Origin: Heloderma charlesbogerti
Taxonomy: Eukaryota > Chordata > Lepidosauria > Squamata > Helodermatidae
NCBI GenBank assembly: GCA_026122225.1
Contig: JANEZZ010002679.1
Location: 558,001-622,000, forward strand
Length of the DNA stretch: 64,000 nucleotides
Direction: 5' to 3'
The translations under genes and the position numbers were made by a program. Positions within the stretch are counted from its first letter, which is position 1. Each line of letters opens with the position of its first letter. The notes beneath the pieces were generated by a model. That model saw nothing but the letters and a program-made list of their open reading frames with translations, had not been told where the DNA came from and ran no database searches. This document shows, piece by piece, positions 59,670 through 64,000 of the stretch.

Positions 59670-60680
59670 TCATTTAGAGTATCGTACGCCCCCTGGTTTC
59701 CTATTTGGGAATCTCCATTTTACGCTGTAAGGAAGATAAAAGCACAGCTGCTCTTCTCTCAAATCTCCATGGTGCCTTGCCCTGTTCTGCCGGCAATGGT
59801 GCACAAGGCAGCATTGCGCCCAGTGGGTGGCTGGGGGTGTTGAGAATTACCCTTGTTGCAACCTGAGATATGGCCGGGTGGGGGGGCGTCACCGACAGAA
59901 AATGACTGGGGAAAGGGGCAGTATAAATACCACTGCAATATTGTTAAGCATTACTTAACAACGTTTTTGTACAATAATCACCAGTTATAGTGGATTAGGT
60001 GTTCCTGAAACAACAGAGTCGTGTGACATTTTAAGTACTTAGGCTTATTGTGGCATACGCTTTTGTGAATACCTGAACTGTTACCCTCAGCTGGGCGGGG
60101 AGAGAGAAACGGTTTGTATCCAGCAAATGGCTGGTGGAAATCGACTTCCCTGCTCCCTCTCCCCATGGCAGCCCCTACAACCCCTTAAAAATGCTACCCA
60201 GAGGGTCTGGGCATCTTGCTGAATGGGCTGAGCTGTGGTACAAGGGGAGACGGGGATCCCTGAAAGTAGGGTGGACACACTTTCCATGAGTGGAGCCCTT
60301 CCATCCACAGAGGACTCCAACCCATAGTAAACACTGGGGCCAAATGCTTGTGAAATGTAATTGTCTATGACAATTTGATGTAAAGCTTAAATTGCCACAG
60401 CCATATTGTTACCAGTCTGGAAGTTCTTAGATGTTACTAACTACAAAACAGCACAGGACTGTCATAAACCACTCTCATACTTCATCTCAACTGCAACGTA
60501 GGGATAGTAACAGTAGACTTGCCACTCAGCCACAGTGCAAACACACACACGTTGGGAAGTGTAATGACTATTTGCAGTTTCGGTACAACTTTTTAAATAT
60601 TTAAAAAGAAATCAGGTAGCAGTATTCCTAGAAAACAGATTTATCAATCTATTAATTTTTTATGTCTATGCTGCAAATTG
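59670..60680. other. intergenic, nothing recognised
   Basis: No gene or repeat that I can name. Confidence 0.5.
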
Positions 60681-60688
60681 GACATTAA

Positions 60689-61052
60689 GGATGCAGTCCT
60701 CTGGCCACTAGACAGCAGTTAGATGGCCATAGGATTTTTAGTTTTCTGGGAACCAACCTCAGAGCCAGCACTCCAAGGTTGGTTCCCAGAAAACCACCTC
60801 CTCGTCCCTGTGTAAGCAGCGCAGTTTGAAAGGGGGTGGAGAGGAAGCGCCAGTATGATGCTTCCTATGCACCGTCCAACCTCCCCCCACAAGCTGCCCT
60901 GGCTAGACAGCCAAAATTGGCCATCTAGCCACAAATGTAGGGCGGCTGAAGCGTGGCTAAGAAGATCCCCTCCATGTTCCACCAGCACTGTATTGGATAG
61001 CCGGTTGCCTCTGAGTTCGGAGGTGGCCGACTATCCCCATAGGATTGTGCCC
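60689..61052. mobile_element. TTAA-type MITE (piggyBac-like), copy 3
   Basis: TTAA at 60685-60688 precedes the left end ggatgcagtcctctggcc. The inverted right end gggcacaatcctatggggat is nearly that of copy 1, and cacctccgaactcagag is shared too. The right TTAA has decayed to gaaa. It contains an inner 19-bp inverted repeat (60741-60794). Confidence 0.6.
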
Positions 61053-61059
61053 GAAATAG

Positions 61060-61985
61060 GGGAAGTGAGGGTTGAAGGTATCCTACTTCTTTTTCTATAA
61101 CACTGAGGCAAGTAGGTTGCCTCGTTACCTTGAGAGCGCTCGCCTACCTCTCAGGTAAAACTTGCCCACAAAGGCTGACAGGAGGCAGGGAGTGATGCTT
61201 CTTCAGCCTTTGTCATTAGTTAAAGCTTATACAGGGAGCGCAGGCAGACAGAACAATGAAAAGTGATGGCTGTGACAGACTGTGGTGCCAAACACTAGTT
61301 CTCACTGAGGTGGTAAAGCTGTGTTTGTGCTGTTCCACTTCAGACTGCAGTTAAGTCACATGCTTTTAATAGTTTTCCATTAAAAAAAATCCTTCTGTAT
61401 AGGCGGGTAGACGTCCGGAAAGAAAGTTCTAGCCTAGTTTTCTCCCCAATGTGCTAGTTTTCTATATGCAGGGATTTATTTTTGTATGGAGGGGTATTCA
61501 GTTATGACCCCCCACCTGCAGAGTCTGAAGATGTAGGCCAGACACAGGTTTATTACTTCAAGGAGAACTAGGCATTACATAATACTTTTCCTATGCAAAC
61601 TTCCCCTCCCAACTTCCAGGAATAAAAATAGCCTGTTAAAATGTTGTGCTGAAAGCTATTAAATGTATTGGCTGACCTGCTTTAAAATAAAAAATCAGAT
61701 GAACAGAATGCAAGAACTCTTAAAATTAATTATGAGGGGAAGCATTATTGAAATATTGTGTTGTACATGTACATGATTCATTGCAGACTATTCTCCACAA
61801 CCAAAACATTTCTTCATATCACTGTTTCAATTCAAATTTTCCAGTTGGTACAGTTCACACATTCAGCTTAAGAGTCACAAAAGATTGAATAATCAAGTGA
61901 TGCAAGTCCAACAGTTGTACATACACACACAAAGTGGGGAGGGCCTAGCCCAGAACCAATCCAGAGAAATGGTGTAACATGCAGT
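61060..61985. other. intergenic, nothing recognised
   Basis: No gene or repeat that I can name. Confidence 0.5.
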
Positions 61986-61989
61986 TCCG

Positions 61990-63520
61990 TATCATCATTA
62001 TTATTTACTTATGCATTATTTATTTATTACATTTATATACTCCCCAACAGCCAAGGCTATCTGGGCAGTTCGCAACAATTAAAACCGTAAAATACAACAC
62101 GGTAAAACATAAGGCTTTAAAAGTTTAAAAGTAGCACGTAAAACTCAAGTAAAACCCAACAGCAGTTACAACCCAGGGAAAGCCTGGGTGAAAAGGTGCA
62201 TTTTAGAAGGCGCTTGAAAGATGTCACATTTTCTGCCTCCCAAACTGCATGGGGAGGGTTTTCCAGAAGGTGGGTGCCACTACAGAGAAGGCCCACCACT
62301 GGGGTTCTTCATGGCAACATTCCTTTCGTTTTGGAATGACCAGCAAGACCTCCTGTGATGATCTTAGAGGTCACCTGGGTATATATAAGGGAAGGTGGTC
62401 TGCTAGGTATCCTGGTCCCAAGTTCTTTAGGGCTTTATATGATAATAATGTTGTATGTGGCTCAGTAGCTAATGGGCAGCCAGTGCAGTTCTTTTAACAC
62501 AGGTGTTATGTGAGCATAGCTAGGTGGCCCAGTGAGCACTCTAGCTGCTGCATTCTGCCCTAGCTGCAGCTTCTGTCCCCTACATAGACTGCATTGCAGT
62601 AGTCTAATGGTGCATGGATCACCATGGCTAGGCTATCCCTATCCAGGAATGGGCATAGCTGATGTATCAACTGGAGTTGGTAATGGGTGCTCCAGGCCAC
62701 AGAGGCCACCTGGGCCTCCAGTGACAAAGATGGATCCAGGAGCACCCCAAACTATGGACCTACTCCTTCAGAGGGAGTGCAACCCCATCGAGAACAGGCA
62801 AACACCCCAGTACCTGGATCTGGGAACTGCCAGCCCATAGGATCTCTGTCTTATCAGGATACACCTTCAGTTTATTGGCCCTCATCCAAGCTATAATTGC
62901 ATCTAGACACCGGTTCAGAACATGCACGGCCTCTCCCGATTCAGACATCACAGAGCAATAGAGCTGGGTGTCATCAGCATGCTGGCAACACCTGGCCCCA
63001 AATCTCCTAATGACCACTTGCAATGGCTTCATATAGATATTAAATAACATTGGCGCCCTGTGCTACCCCACAGTTCATCTGCCATGGGGCTGAGGTGCAG
63101 TTATCCAATGCTATTCTCTGGAACCAACCACGCAAGTATGAGTCGAACCACTGTACAACTCATGGAGGCAGTCCAGGAGGATACCATGGTCAATGGTATC
63201 AAAATCCACTGAGGGATCAAGAAGAAGTAACAGGGTTGCACTCCTCCTGTCCCTCTCCCAAAGGAGATCACCCATCAGGGTGACCAAGGCGGATTCCATT
63301 CCCAAATCAGGCCTGAATCCAGACTGGAATGGATCCAGATCAGTTTCATTCAAGAGAGCCTGCAACTGAGATGCCACCACTGTCTCGAGTACCTTACTCT
63401 AGAACGTGGTATTTGTGACTGGATAATAGTTAGCTTAGATCTCTGGATCAAGGGATTATTTTTTCAGGAGTGATCGCACCACTGCCTCCTTCAAGGCAGT
63501 AAGACCACCCCATCATGCAA
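61990..63520 (-). mobile_element. L2-type LINE with RT remnants
   Basis: 3' tail at 61990-62060 (ttatttattacatttatata). 3' UTR to about 62540. RT pieces: 62560-62745 (SLSLEAQVASVAWSTHYQL, LDYCNAVYVG), 62760-63050 (CCQHADDTQLYC, motif C with ADD) and 63111-63380 (FQSGFRPDLGMESALVTL, then FDTIDHGILLDCL). Clearly L2 clade, with shifts between pieces. Confidence 0.9.
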
Positions 63521-63821
63521 TGATGCATTCACCACTGCCCTGTTCCATCTGGTCAGCACTCCACAGCTAGCTCAAATAAGCCATGATAGGCAAAAGTCAA
63601 GACAGCATGTGGTGAGTCAAACAGATACAAGCGTCTTGTCCACATCCTCAGGCTCCAAAAACTTAAATTGATCCCACAAAACAGGGTAAGATGATGTACT
63701 GGACACCTCAATGGACACTGCATCAATAGCGGTGTTGAAGTCAGCATGAAGATGAGTGATATTATTAGTACAACTTATAGAGACAGGTAAGAGGTTCTTT
63801 ACATTAAAGTTGGTTCTCTTA

Positions 63822-64000
63822 GGGCACAATCCTGTGGAGATATTCAGCAGCCTCCGAAGATGGAGGATGCTGAATATCTAATGCAGGGAGGCTGGAACAC
63901 AGAGGTGATCCTCACCTCTGTGTTCTGGCACCCTGCATATTCATTACACAGGCAATTTCACCCATCTTGCTGTGGCACTTCCAAGTGGGAGGGAAGGAGG
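63822..64000. mobile_element. TTAA-type MITE, copy 4, cut by window end
   Basis: Left end gggcacaatcctgtggagat after tta, matching copies 1 and 3. An inner inverted repeat ttcagcagcctccgaagatg with ggaggatgctgaa follows. The right end lies outside the window. Confidence 0.5.

Overview
The window is vertebrate nuclear DNA, most likely from a squamate reptile and probably a lizard. The best marker is a Sauria-type SINE at 18341-18565, with a tRNA-like head, an A/B-box remnant and an AT-rich tail. It sits among CR1, L2 and L1 LINE remnants, several DIRS-type tyrosine-recombinase retrotransposons, and hAT-like and TTAA-flanked MITEs. The species cannot be told from the sequence.

One host gene occupies almost the whole window: SUGT1 (SGT1, the HSP90 co-chaperone) on the minus strand. 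I rebuilt all 12 coding exons by hand, from the ATG at 56309 to the stop at 2017. Exon sizes from 5' to 3' are 35, 46, 91, 70, 71, 54, 49, 97, 108, 91, 182 and 102 bp, 996 bp in all. Phases agree at every junction and predict 331 aa with the TPR-CS-SGS layout, close to the 333 aa human form. Exon 7 is the anomaly: its 5' boundary, which the frame requires, has no AG acceptor. A GC-rich CpG island at 55.83-56.53 kb covers exons 1-2 and is the likely promoter.

The introns are filled with mobile elements. Intron 10 holds DIRS copy A (3.8-8.7 kb), which contains a 388-bp near-perfect hairpin, and a 382-bp hAT-like MITE. Intron 9 holds a TTAA-flanked MITE, an L2 remnant and the Sauria SINE. Intron 7 holds a HAL1-like L1 with ORF1 but no ORF2, bounded by an 8-bp target duplication, plus hAT-like MITEs. 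Intron 5 holds a 9.5-kb DIRS composite (30.39-39.87 kb) with two gag-RT/RH modules, only one recombinase module, and terminal repeats at the outer ends only. Intron 4 holds DIRS copy D, a CR1 fragment and a 967-bp hAT-like element with a 481-bp nested palindrome. Intron 2 holds L1 and L2 remnants and more MITEs.

Upstream of SUGT1 (56.5-64 kb) lie CR1 and L2 remnants, two TTAA-type MITEs and, at 59.04-59.46 kb, a promoter-like stretch with ETS, CRE-like and X-box-like motifs but no gene I can name. All four DIRS modules and the CR1 fragments inside the gene are in the same orientation as SUGT1.

No tRNA or rRNA gene, CRISPR array or prokaryotic feature was seen. Repeat boundaries without a target duplication are approximate.
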